A stretch of 5,852 bases of DNA from an uncultured Bacteroides sp. (lineage in GTDB: Bacteria > Bacteroidota > Bacteroidia > Bacteroidales > Bacteroidaceae): contig USSR01000451.1 of assembly GCA_900557355.1 (NCBI GenBank), positions 1 through 5,852 on the forward strand, written 5' to 3'. The position numbers were made by a program, and so were the translations under genes. Under the pieces are notes generated by a model, which saw only the letters and a program-made list of their open reading frames with translations, was not told the DNA's origin and ran no database searches. Of the stretch, positions 1 to 5,693 are shown piece by piece (the first letter of the stretch is position 1; every line of letters starts with the position of its first letter).

Positions 1-261
1 TTTACTATTGGAAGTAATGTAATTTGTACTTCAATGGCAACAGGATTGGCGATGGTGGTTAGTGATGTTGGATCTATACGGGACTATTGCGATGAGACTA
101 ATGCATGTTTCTGTTCTTCTCCCGATGATTTTATAAAGAATATTATGATCTTAGCAAATGATCGAGAGTTGCTCAATTCGTTAAAAAAAATGTCTTTGAA
201 AAAAGCACAGCAGTTTTCTATCGATAATTATTGTGTTAGCTTGTCATCTCTATTGAAGTAA
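1..261 (+). CDS. Glycosyltransferase, GT4/GT1-type (GT-B fold), C-terminal fragment
   Basis: The reading frame is open from base 1 and ends with TAA at 259-261, giving 86 residues of a protein that begins outside the window. The ATG at 34 lies inside the conserved domain and is not the real start. The fragment carries the nucleotide-sugar-binding end of a GT-B fold: a stretch reading SMATGLAMVVSDVGSIRDY at residues 11-29 matches the family pattern EAMA-G-PVV-SDVGGI-E. A helical tail with a lysine-rich stretch (KKMSLKKAQQFS) follows, as is usual at the end of these cytoplasmic enzymes. By family it would transfer a sugar from a nucleotide donor to a lipid-linked glycan; donor and acceptor cannot be told. 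The two glutamates of the usual EX7E motif appear to be threonines here. The gene ends before a hairpin terminator shared with the opposing GT2 gene. Confidence 0.75.
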   Translation, partial: FTIGSNVICTSMATGLAMVVSDVGSIRDYCDETNACFCSSPDDFIKNIMILANDRELLNSLKKMSLKKAQQFSIDNYCVSLSSLLK

Positions 262-346
262 TTGAAGAGTATGGCCGTTTACAGTTATTATAGTAAAATT
301 CTTAAAGGATATTGTTAGCAAGGGTATTCCTTAAATTCAAAAATAT

Positions 347-379
347 AAGGCAATTTATTTATTGCGAGTTAATTGCCTT
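347..379. terminator. Bidirectional hairpin terminator between convergent glycosyltransferase genes
   Basis: AAGGCAATT at 347-355 and AATTGCCTT at 371-379 form a perfect 9-base stem with a 15-base loop. On + the stem runs into a T-rich tract (378-390), a good intrinsic terminator for the gene ending at 261. On - the left arm is followed by a U-rich stretch (the complement of 337-346), so it can also end the opposing GT2 transcript. The right arm and loop lie in the last codons of that GT2 gene, whose stop codon is at 355-357, so one short element serves both genes. Confidence 0.65.
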
Positions 380-1296
380 TTTATTTTCTTCCCAACATGA
401 TGAACTAAAACTAGCAAAGATACATTTAGTGTGAGTTTTCTTAGAGCGTTGCATAAAAGTAAAAGGTCGTGTAAGCTAAAGTCGTTTTTTAGCGAATGCT
501 GTAGGAATTTATATATATAACGTTTGATTGCTTTTTTGAATTTTCTTTCGTGAAGATGGGAATGGTAGTTTATACTAATCCATTCCATGAAAAGTATTGT
601 TGCTCTAATCTTTTCTTTATTGAAATGAGTGGAGTTTGATATATTCTCTCCTTCAGCATTTCTCCAGCTGACAGGATTGCCTGGTAAAGATATGATTCCT
701 CCTGTAAATTCTGCAAATTTAGCCCATGTTGCATCATCGGTGCACCAAGCCAAAGGGAATTTAATAAATCCTCCCGTTTGCTCCCATACTGTTCGGCTAA
801 ATACATACTCACAGGCGGCAGAACTAATTTTCCCAGATAATTTATCTAATAGGAATTCATATCCAGAAGTTAAATCGGTTTTAAAAGGAGGGTTTTTATA
901 CTTTAGTTTACCATACTCGTCAACGACTTCTAAAGGAAAACGGAATATATATTTTCCTTCAGAATGTTTTTGTGAGGCTCGAATTATACGTGCTACTCCG
1001 TCAAAGGGCATTAAGTCGTCATCTGAAAAAAGCCATATAAGTTCTTCTGCTGACAATAATATACATCGTTCCCAATGACCGGGTAGGTCTTTTTTGCCCA
1101 TGTTTTGTTCAAAACGATGATATATAATGTCAAACTTGTTCTTGTAACGATCTACTATGGTCTCTAATGGGTAGGGACTTGCATCATCACCAATATATAC
1201 GGTAAATTCGTGATTGTTTTGTTTAGCGATAGAATCAAGTGTTTCTTGCAAAAAACGTGGTTTATAAGCTGGTATAATAATTGCTAATTTTTTCAT
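355..1296 (-). CDS. Family 2 glycosyltransferase (GT-A fold)
   Basis: This 313-residue protein begins at the ATG at 1296. A TTG five codons upstream is in frame but lies too close to the promoter box to be a likely start. The N-terminus (LAIIIPAYKP, residues 4-13) is the classical first strand of GT2 enzymes. GDDAS at 36-40 is the uridine-binding acidic site. SDDD at 91-94 is the DXD-type metal and nucleotide-sugar site. CTDDATW at 185-191 is a likely catalytic-base region, and a W-R-N-x-E-G-E-N-I-S segment follows at 211-220. The C-terminal third is basic and helical, suggesting peripheral membrane association; no clear membrane span is seen. By family it adds one sugar to a lipid-linked repeat unit; the sugar is unknown. 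It is a single gene inverted relative to both neighbours, with its own promoter-like box, which suggests separate acquisition and expression. Confidence 0.9.
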   Translation of the reverse strand: MKKLAIIIPAYKPRFLQETLDSIAKQNNHEFTVYIGDDASPYPLETIVDRYKNKFDIIYHRFEQNMGKKDLPGHWERCILLSAEELIWLFSDDDLMPFDGVARIIRASQKHSEGKYIFRFPLEVVDEYGKLKYKNPPFKTDLTSGYEFLLDKLSGKISSAACEYVFSRTVWEQTGGFIKFPLAWCTDDATWAKFAEFTGGIISLPGNPVSWRNAEGENISNSTHFNKEKIRATILFMEWISINYHSHLHERKFKKAIKRYIYKFLQHSLKNDFSLHDLLLLCNALRKLTLNVSLLVLVHHVGKKIKRQLTRNK

Positions 1297-1321
1297 TTTT
1301 ATTGCTATCAATTAGGTTTTG

Positions 1322-1329
1322 CAAATATA
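1322..1329 (-). promoter_or_regulatory. Bacteroidales -7 promoter box for the inverted GT2 gene
   Basis: On the minus strand this reads TATATTTG, followed by CA, matching the Bacteroidales -7 consensus TAnnTTTG(C). It ends 25 bases upstream of the ATG at 1296, giving a short AT-rich leader ending in GCAATAAAA. No good -33 TTTG is found at the usual 19-21 base spacing; the nearest one, at 1360-1363, is about 30 bases away. The palindrome TTTGCAAA occurs twice in this intergenic region, at 1318-1325 (overlapping this box) and at 1356-1363. Confidence 0.5.
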
Positions 1330-1540
1330 CACATTCAGTTTGTTTAAATATTGTATTTGCAAACTTTTGTGATGGAAAACTATACTAGCAAGTTGCTGAA
1401 TGCAAAATACCCCATAGAATTTTTTCTTTTGGCTTTTCAGTTATATATACGTATTGTTAATAATGATTAATTGCAAGCGTGAAATTCTGCTCTATTTGTA
1501 AACAATCTCTTTTTAGATACTTCCTATGGATATTATTCCT

Positions 1541-1548
1541 TATTTTTG
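1541..1548 (+). promoter_or_regulatory. Bacteroidales -7 promoter box for the GT2-GT2-GT11 operon
   Basis: TATTTTTG, followed by CA, matches the TAnnTTTG -7 consensus. Transcription would start near 1553-1556, about 18 bases before the ATG at 1573. This also argues against the in-frame TTG at 1546, which would be inside the promoter. T-rich sequence at 1510-1514 is the only -33-like element and is spaced too far (about 26 bases), so the call rests on the -7 box. No other promoter-like box is obvious before the three following + strand genes. Confidence 0.45.
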
Positions 1549-1572
1549 CAAGTAGAAAATGAATATTCAAAT

Positions 1573-2553
1573 ATGGAATCTCAATACTCGGTAAGCGTTA
1601 TCATCCCTGTTCATAATACAGCTCCGTATTTGCGACGTTGTATAGAGTCTGTACGTAATCAGACGTTGAAAGATATAGAAATCATATTAGTGGATAATTT
1701 GTCGACCGATGATTCCCCTTCTATTTGTGATGAATATGCTAATATTGATTCTAGAGTAAAAGTGTTGCATCTTGATGAGGCAGGTTTATCTATAGCTCGT
1801 AATGCAGGAATTGAAATAGCGACTGCTCCATATATTGGGTTTATAGATAGCGATGATTATATTGAACCGACAATGTATGAAAACATGTTGTCAGTCATGG
1901 TACAGAACAAAGTTTATATGGTATATTGCAACTTTTGCTTTGAGTATGAAGATGGCCGTATAGAACAAATGTATCCTAATACAGCTAATGTGTATGTACG
2001 TACTAGTCAAGATGTTCAGCGAGATATTATTTTTGAGAGAGTAAGTAGTTCAGCTTGTACTAAACTTTTTGATAAGATTTTTTTTGATTCTTATCGCTTT
2101 CCTGTAGGTATGTTTTTTGAGGATCATGCGACTATTTATCGCTGGATAAGTATTTGCGATAAAATAGTTTGGATTGATGCTGCTTATTATCATTATATAC
2201 AGAGAGGTGATAGTATTTGCCATACAATCAATCCTATAAAACGTTATCATTATTTCTTGGCTGAATATTCAAGATTGGAGTTTGCAAAGGAGCGGCGGTT
2301 GTTTGAAGGTAGAGATTGGCTTGATGCCGTCAATGTGATTGTGGAAAATTGCTTTAATCATTTTCAAGGGTTTATGACGGATCCTAATCATCAGTCGTAT
2401 CCTGTTGAAATTAAAGATATGAGGAACAAGTTGAGTAGATGGCGTTTTTTGTCAAGAAAAGAATTGTCTTCTAAATATTATAAACGATTACGTAAGATAA
2501 CTTATTTTTGGCCAATTTATTATTGGACTCACTTTGCCAAGAAAAAGAATTAA
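1573..2553 (+). CDS. Family 2 glycosyltransferase (GT-A fold), first gene of the operon
   Basis: This 326-residue protein is read from the ATG at 1573; an in-frame TTG nine codons earlier overlaps the promoter box. The domain begins with VSVIIPVHNTAPYLRRCIES (residues 7-26), the standard GT2 opening. VDNLSTDDS at 40-48 is the nucleotide-binding acidic site in its D-N variant. SIARNAGIEIA at 73-83 is the conserved helix, and DSDD at 92-95 is the DXD metal site. FFEDHATIYRW at 181-191 supplies the ED motif of the catalytic base, and the YYHYIQRGDSI stretch at 205-215 is typical of capsule and O-antigen GT2 enzymes. The C-terminus is basic and aromatic-rich, suited to membrane contact. It would transfer a single sugar to an undecaprenyl-linked chain in the cytoplasm. 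The next GT2 gene begins 11 bases after its stop, so the two are almost certainly cotranscribed. Confidence 0.93.
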   Translation: MESQYSVSVIIPVHNTAPYLRRCIESVRNQTLKDIEIILVDNLSTDDSPSICDEYANIDSRVKVLHLDEAGLSIARNAGIEIATAPYIGFIDSDDYIEPTMYENMLSVMVQNKVYMVYCNFCFEYEDGRIEQMYPNTANVYVRTSQDVQRDIIFERVSSSACTKLFDKIFFDSYRFPVGMFFEDHATIYRWISICDKIVWIDAAYYHYIQRGDSICHTINPIKRYHYFLAEYSRLEFAKERRLFEGRDWLDAVNVIVENCFNHFQGFMTDPNHQSYPVEIKDMRNKLSRWRFLSRKELSSKYYKRLRKITYFWPIYYWTHFAKKKN

Positions 2554-2564
2554 AAAATGATATA

Positions 2565-3539
2565 ATGGAAAAAGAATACCCTTTAGTTTCGGTTATTATT
2601 CCTGTTTATAATGCGCACAATTCGATAACTAAAACGTTGCAGAGTGTTATTAATCAAACGTATACTAATCTTGAAATTGTTGTAGTGAATGATGGAAGTA
2701 CAGATGATAGTTTAGATATAATAAAGACGTATGCGGCTGAAGATCCCCGGATTGTTGTATTTAATAAACAAAACGAAGGATTAGTGCAGGCGCGTAAATC
2801 GGGTATAGATATTGCTACTGGCAAATATATCCAATATTTAGATAGTGATGATATTATGCATGAGGATGCAATAACTAGGCTGGTTGCTAAAGCAGAGGAA
2901 ACGCAAGCGGATATGGTAGTGGCCCCTTTTATGTTTTGCTATGATGGAGAGTTTCATAAATCAACTTTTTTTGATTTTGTAGAGTTGTCAGGCGTGGAGT
3001 TTTTGAAAAATATTCTTTTAAAAAAGGCTTATTGGTGTGTATGGTCAAAATTTCATCTTCGATCATTATATCAGAATGAAATAGAAAGGCCAGATATATC
3101 ATTTGGTGAAGATGTCGTTCTTTCCACACAATTATTGTTATACTTACAAAAAGTCGTTTCAGTTGATTATATAATTATTGACTATAATTTTACCAATACG
3201 TCAATGTCACATCCAGCAACTTTTGATGATAAAAAGTATGGAGACTTTGTGAATTATACAATATGGATTGAAAATTATATTGATAAAAAAGGGTTGAGGG
3301 AAGAGATGAAGGAAGCACTTGCTCATTTCCATCTTGAAAATGCCTTTAGAAGAATTTATTGGAAACGTTTTGCTGATATTAGGAAGGAAATGAAACGGCT
3401 TGTTAATGAAATGGAATCCTATCCTTGTTTAATAAACAACTTGTCAAAAAGAGAACGTAAGATTGTGAATGCTTATAGAGTATCAGGTTTCTGGGGAGAT
3501 TTGAAACTTAGATATTATAATATGCGCCATAAACTGTAA
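2565..3539 (+). CDS. Family 2 glycosyltransferase (GT-A fold), second gene of the operon
   Basis: This 324-residue protein starts at the ATG at 2565, 11 bases after the preceding stop. An in-frame TTG at 2508 would lie within the upstream gene and add unconserved residues. Motifs in order: LVSVIIPVYNA (7-17), VNDGSTDDS (41-49), EGLVQARKSGIDIATG (71-86), DSDD (93-96) and FGEDVVLS (180-187, ED catalytic-base motif). A long acidic and basic helical tail follows. Shared spacing of motifs makes it a family relative of the preceding gene, but the sequences differ throughout, so this is not a recent tandem duplication. No Shine-Dalgarno sequence is present; the A-rich TTAAAAAATGATATA leader is typical of Bacteroidota. 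By family it adds one sugar to a lipid-linked repeat unit; donor and linkage are not predictable. A GT11 gene follows after a 119-base gap. Confidence 0.93.
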   Translation: MEKEYPLVSVIIPVYNAHNSITKTLQSVINQTYTNLEIVVVNDGSTDDSLDIIKTYAAEDPRIVVFNKQNEGLVQARKSGIDIATGKYIQYLDSDDIMHEDAITRLVAKAEETQADMVVAPFMFCYDGEFHKSTFFDFVELSGVEFLKNILLKKAYWCVWSKFHLRSLYQNEIERPDISFGEDVVLSTQLLLYLQKVVSVDYIIIDYNFTNTSMSHPATFDDKKYGDFVNYTIWIENYIDKKGLREEMKEALAHFHLENAFRRIYWKRFADIRKEMKRLVNEMESYPCLINNLSKRERKIVNAYRVSGFWGDLKLRYYNMRHKL

Positions 3540-3568
3540 TGTGCTCAGATAAATTAAGGCGTTGAGAA

Positions 3569-3642
3569 ATGAAGCATATATTGTTTATCGCTTATAATCT
3601 AGCTGGTTGGAGGATTTGAATCTGTTGCAGTATAGTTGGTAA
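3569..3642 (+). pseudogene. Possible remnant of a glycosyltransferase gene
   Basis: In the gap between the second GT2 gene and the GT11 gene, an ATG at 3569 opens a 16-codon frame reading MKHILFIAYNLAGWRI before a TGA at 3617-3619. The first dozen residues look like the first beta strand of GT4-type glycosyltransferases (M-K-x-I-L-F-I-A-Y-N). An overlapping frame from 3601 reads SWLEDLNLLQYSW and stops at 3640-3642. One reading is a gene reduced by internal deletion to its first and last codons. Another is chance similarity in a short leader. The call rests on about 12 residues and is tentative. Confidence 0.3.
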
Positions 3643-3658
3643 AATAAGATATAAAGAA

Positions 3659-4570
3659 ATGAGTATTATTAGAAGGTGGCAAAGAAGTTGTTATAAAAGA
3701 ATGTTGAAGGCTCGCTTAGTTACTCCTAAGGTTGTAGTGTTGATGGATGGTGGTATTTGTTCTCAAATGCTCCAATATTTGTTGGGAGAATTTTTTAGAA
3801 AGCGTGGATGTAAGGTTGTGTATGATCTATCCTTTTATAAGGAATGGGGAAGTGACATGGATTATAAATTTGCCCGCAATTTTGATTTGTTGAAAGTGTT
3901 TCCTTATTTGGGGCTGACAATTGCAACAGAGTTCGAAATCTCCTATTATAAGAGACATTTTTATTATGTTGGGAATAATACATCGGAATGGATAGATGAT
4001 TTTTCATTTTTGGAAAAAAATCCCCCTATTTATTTAGGTGGATATTATCATTTGCCGATAAATATTTGGGTACCCGCATTTATGTCTACTTATAGAATCT
4101 CATCTGAAATATTTGATGAGGGTAGCAAAATGTTAATGTCAGAAATAAAACAGAATATCAATCCTGTAGCAGTGCATGTTCGACGGGGTGATTTAAGTGT
4201 TGAAGTTCGAGCGTATGGGAAGCCTGCTTCTTTGAGCTATTTTAAAAGGGCTGTTGATTATATGGAAAAAGAGACTGTTATGCCTTTTTTTTACTTTTTC
4301 TCAGATGAGCCGGAATGGGTGGCATCAGAACTTATTCCCTATCTTGAATTTGCAAATGAGAATTACAAGGTGGTGGATATAAATGGTTCAGATAAGGGGT
4401 ATATGGATTTGTTTTTGATAGCTTATTGCAAACATCAGATAACAAGTAAAGGTACTTTGGGAAAGTATGGTGCTTTATTGAGAGATAGTGCAGATAAAAT
4501 AGTGATTCTTTGTGATGATAAAGTTGAATATCAGTGGAAAGGAGTTTTCCATAATTCTGTATTTTTATAA
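3659..4570 (+). CDS. GT11-type alpha-1,2-fucosyltransferase
   Basis: This 303-residue protein resembles family 11 fucosyltransferases, which move fucose from GDP-fucose to the 2-position of galactose, making the H-type end group. AVHVRRGDL at 171-179 is the hallmark HxRRxD motif, whose arginines bind GDP-fucose. MDGGICSQMLQYLLGEFF (29-46) matches the N-terminal G-G-x-x-x-Q-M-x-Q-Y pattern. GGYYH (127-131) matches the usual GYFQ/GYWQ site. FFSDEPEWV (213-221) matches the F-S-D-D motif. MDLFLIAYCKHQITSKGTLGKYGALL-type sequence at about 249-274 replaces the common D-L-x-L-M-S-x-C-K...N-S-S-F-S-W-W-G-A-W-L, so this is a divergent subgroup. Length is normal for the family. It has a basic N-terminal extension of about 25 residues and no membrane span, so it is cytoplasmic or peripheral. 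It is the last gene of the GT2-GT2-GT11 run and converges on the GT6 gene with only 18 bases between stops. Confidence 0.88.
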   Translation: MSIIRRWQRSCYKRMLKARLVTPKVVVLMDGGICSQMLQYLLGEFFRKRGCKVVYDLSFYKEWGSDMDYKFARNFDLLKVFPYLGLTIATEFEISYYKRHFYYVGNNTSEWIDDFSFLEKNPPIYLGGYYHLPINIWVPAFMSTYRISSEIFDEGSKMLMSEIKQNINPVAVHVRRGDLSVEVRAYGKPASLSYFKRAVDYMEKETVMPFFYFFSDEPEWVASELIPYLEFANENYKVVDINGSDKGYMDLFLIAYCKHQITSKGTLGKYGALLRDSADKIVILCDDKVEYQWKGVFHNSVFL

Positions 4571-4578
4571 TAGAGAAA

Positions 4579-4611
4579 AATTGGATAACTAATCAGCCGA
4601 TTTAAATTTTT
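4579..4611. terminator. Weak candidate terminator between convergent GT11 and GT6 genes
   Basis: AATTGG at 4579-4584 can pair with CCGATT at 4597-4602 (one G-U pair) around a 12-base loop. It is followed by TAAATTTTT on +, and by TTTCTC on the opposite strand. Outer AAAAATT (4576-4582) and AATTTTT (4605-4611) are also complementary. The stem is short and AT-rich and overlaps the last codons of the GT6 gene, so this is only a plausible end point for the two converging transcripts. Confidence 0.3.
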
Positions 4612-5380
4612 GGCAGATTAGCTTAATCCTTTCCCATAAAGAGTTTTTTCTTCGCAATAATTCATGCCCGCCATATTGGGGGTTATTTTTGTCTCGAATG
4701 AGGATTATTGGTTCAAAAGGAAGGAGCCAACCTTCTGGGTATAGATATGCAGGGGACAATGTAATAGCTGGTGGATTATCTAAAAAGTATTTATTGATTA
4801 GAGATTCGTCGTGCCAAATTGGTATTATATGGTTTGTGGCATCTCTGTCAACCCATGAGCAAATTGTTGTGCAGAGTTTCAAGTAGGCCTTTGTACATCC
4901 ACCTGAAAGCCCTCCAGCGTAATAATATCGACCTTCTCCCTCTGGGATATAGGCAGTAGAAGCATCTCTTCGCTCGTATGTAAATTCGGAGTTCGGTTTA
5001 TTGTAGAATCCAGGGTGCATAGTTCCTAGTAATCCGTTACTATCTGATGGTGGTAGAATTTCTTTGCCAATAGGACTGGTGAATAAGAGATTGGCATTGA
5101 AGAAAAATAGATAGTCGGTTTCTCGCTCTAACTGTTCCTTGATACGAAGGAATATATGGAAACGTTTTAATGTGTTGTCAGGCCATCCTAAATTCTTTTG
5201 TTTGATCCGGTGAATATGTTTGTTGTTTTCTTCGTCATATAGTTTAGGACTATCAGTAAATACATAATACTCGATAATGAAAGATTGGTCTTGCATAAAA
5301 TAACGTTCTGCGCTTAGATAAAAGTCTTTCCAAAAAATGTCATATTTGCCAGTACAGATATATAATATACCAATTCTCAT
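4589..5380 (-). CDS. GT6 alpha-1,3-N-acetylgalactosaminyl/galactosyltransferase (BoGT6a-like, blood group A/B type)
   Basis: This 263-residue protein starts at the ATG at 5380 and is a bacterial member of family 6, the family of the human ABO transferases. It is a retaining enzyme that adds GalNAc or Gal alpha-1,3 to a galactose bearing alpha-1,2 fucose. [20 protein letters not shown] (1-20) is the family start. FFFNANLLF (92-100) holds N95-A-N97 in place of the metal-binding DXD of vertebrate members; NXN is the mark of metal-independent bacterial GT6 enzymes. [10 protein letters not shown] (152-161) aligns with YYLGGFFGG of human transferase A, placing G157 at the A/B-determining Gly268 and A155 at Leu266. 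WHDES (189-193) matches the conserved catalytic and acceptor-binding motif, and [10 protein letters not shown] (208-217) follows. It is a bare catalytic domain without the signal anchor and stem of animal homologues. Sequence and length fit my memory of the B. ovatus enzyme, which uses UDP-GalNAc with 2'-fucosylated acceptors; GalNAc preference here is inferred. Confidence 0.95.
   Translation of the reverse strand: MRIGILYICTGKYDIFWKDFYLSAERYFMQDQSFIIEYYVFTDSPKLYDEENNKHIHRIKQKNLGWPDNTLKRFHIFLRIKEQLERETDYLFFFNANLLFTSPIGKEILPPSDSNGLLGTMHPGFYNKPNSEFTYERRDASTAYIPEGEGRYYYAGGLSGGCTKAYLKLCTTICSWVDRDATNHIIPIWHDESLINKYFLDNPPAITLSPAYLYPEGWLLPFEPIILIRDKNNPQYGGHELLRRKNSLWERIKLICQKFKSAD
5349..5380 (-). 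repeat. Direct repeat copy 1: 5' end of the intact GT6 gene
   Basis: These 32 bases, covering codons 1-11 of the GT6 gene, recur at 5602-5633 in the same orientation with 29 of 32 identical; the 21 bases nearest the start codon are exact. Weaker similarity continues upstream of both start codons (AATCAAAGCAATAAA here, AATTAAAACAATAAA in the other copy, 13 of 15). The repeat marks a duplicated or second GT6 gene of which only the start survives. Confidence 0.8.
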
Positions 5381-5410
5381 TTTATTTATTGCTTTGATTC
5401 ATATTATTGG

Positions 5411-5418
5411 CAAATATA
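5411..5418 (-). promoter_or_regulatory. Bacteroidales -7 promoter box for the GT6 gene
   Basis: The minus strand reads TATATTTGC, matching the -7 consensus TAnnTTTGC, 30 bases upstream of the GT6 ATG. The leader ends in AGCAATAAATAAA before the start codon, close to the AGCAATAAAA leader of the inverted GT2 gene, which has the same TATATTTGC box. No recognisable -33 TTTG lies at the proper spacing. GT6 therefore probably has its own transcript, apart from the convergent fucosyltransferase operon. Confidence 0.5.
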
Positions 5419-5525
5419 TAAAGATTTATTTTATATTATTTGTTTGAGGTGTTTTTATTTTCTGTGAATTACCGGTAGCAGGAGCTTTTTAAAAGTAAAT
5501 TCTATTTATTTCTGGTCATGAGTGT

Positions 5526-5595
5526 CTTGCAAATGGGTAGTAAGCATTCGGTGAACCCCGTTTTTTCTATAGTTCTTACTCTGTATCTTTGCAAG
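5526..5595. repeat. Imperfect inverted repeat around a 30-base spacer
   Basis: The left arm (5526-5544) starts CTTGCAAA and ends GTAAG; the right arm (5575-5595) starts CTTAC and ends TTTGCAAG. The outer 8 and inner 5 bases match exactly, with an unmatched 6 or 8 bases between them. The right arm contains a full -7 box (TATCTTTG); the left arm, read outward, has CCCATTTG in the matching place and lacks the TA. Bacteroides capsule loci are known to use invertible promoters flanked by inverted repeats, but those repeats usually match better, so this may be a relic or a chance pairing of two promoter-like sites. Confidence 0.4.
5561..5591 (+). promoter_or_regulatory. Rightward Bacteroidales promoter with no obvious gene downstream
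   Basis: TATCTTTG at 5584-5591, followed by CA, is a textbook Bacteroidales -7 box. TTTT at 5561-5564 lies 19 bases upstream in the -33 position (consensus TTTG). Transcription would start just past 5595 and run rightward, antisense to the GT6 fragment and to the 3' end of the minus-strand membrane protein. No convincing + strand gene follows within the window, so it is an orphan promoter, an antisense RNA promoter, or the remains of a rearranged locus. Confidence 0.5.
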
Positions 5596-5601
5596 TTTTT
5601 T

Positions 5602-5633
5602 CCAGTGCAAACATATAATATACCAATTCTCAT
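5602..5633 (-). pseudogene. Truncated 5' end of a second GT6-like glycosyltransferase gene
   Basis: From an ATG at 5633 the minus strand encodes MRIGILYVCTGK, matching the first 12 residues of the intact GT6 protein ([12 protein letters not shown]) with one conservative change. After codon 12 the frame continues as unrelated sequence to a TAG at 5502-5504 (43 codons in all), with none of the later GT6 motifs. The DNA differences from the intact copy are two silent third-position changes over codons 1-12 (codons 9 and 11) and an Ile-to-Val codon. This pattern suggests a paralogous gene that diverged under coding selection before it was cut. The break lies just beside the inverted repeat at 5526-5595. 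Confidence 0.65.
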
Positions 5634-5693
5634 GTTTATTGTTTTAATTTTAGACCTTCGGTTTTGTCCATTTGAGAGTGTTATTTATATTGA

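Larger units (their letters stand above)
5381..5693. other. Intergenic region holding regulatory sites and gene fragments
   Basis: No intact gene is supported in these 313 bases. From left to right they hold the GT6 leader with its -7 box (5411-5418), an AT-rich stretch with the 8-base palindrome TACCGGTA at 5470-5477, an imperfect inverted repeat (5526-5595) containing a rightward promoter-like sequence, the start of a second GT6-like gene on - (5602-5633), and about 60 featureless bases after the stop of the unknown membrane protein. Open frames here are short or antisense to better-supported coding sequence. Confidence 0.6.

Noticed and set aside
629..1078. A 149-codon open frame on +
   Set aside because: It lies wholly antisense to the GT2 gene at 355-1296, whose motifs are clear.
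1372..1470. A 32-codon frame on + (MENYTSKLLNAKYPIEFFLL and onward) in the divergent intergenic region
   Set aside because: It is short, has no supporting motif or good upstream site, and ends about 100 bases before the operon. A decayed gene start cannot be excluded but is not supported.
1546..1572. Upstream TTG start for the first GT2 of the operon
   Set aside because: The TTG lies inside the TATTTTTG promoter box, and the ATG at 1573 precedes the conserved GT2 strand directly.
1573..3539. Recent tandem duplication of the two GT2 genes
   Set aside because: They share only family motifs and spacing. Residues between the motifs and the whole C-terminal halves differ, so they are old family relatives.
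4589..5380. Animal DNA contamination as the source of the ABO-like gene
   Set aside because: The gene is intronless, AT-rich like its neighbours, lacks the signal anchor and stem, and has the NXN motif of bacterial GT6 enzymes. It also sits among bacterial glycosyltransferases.
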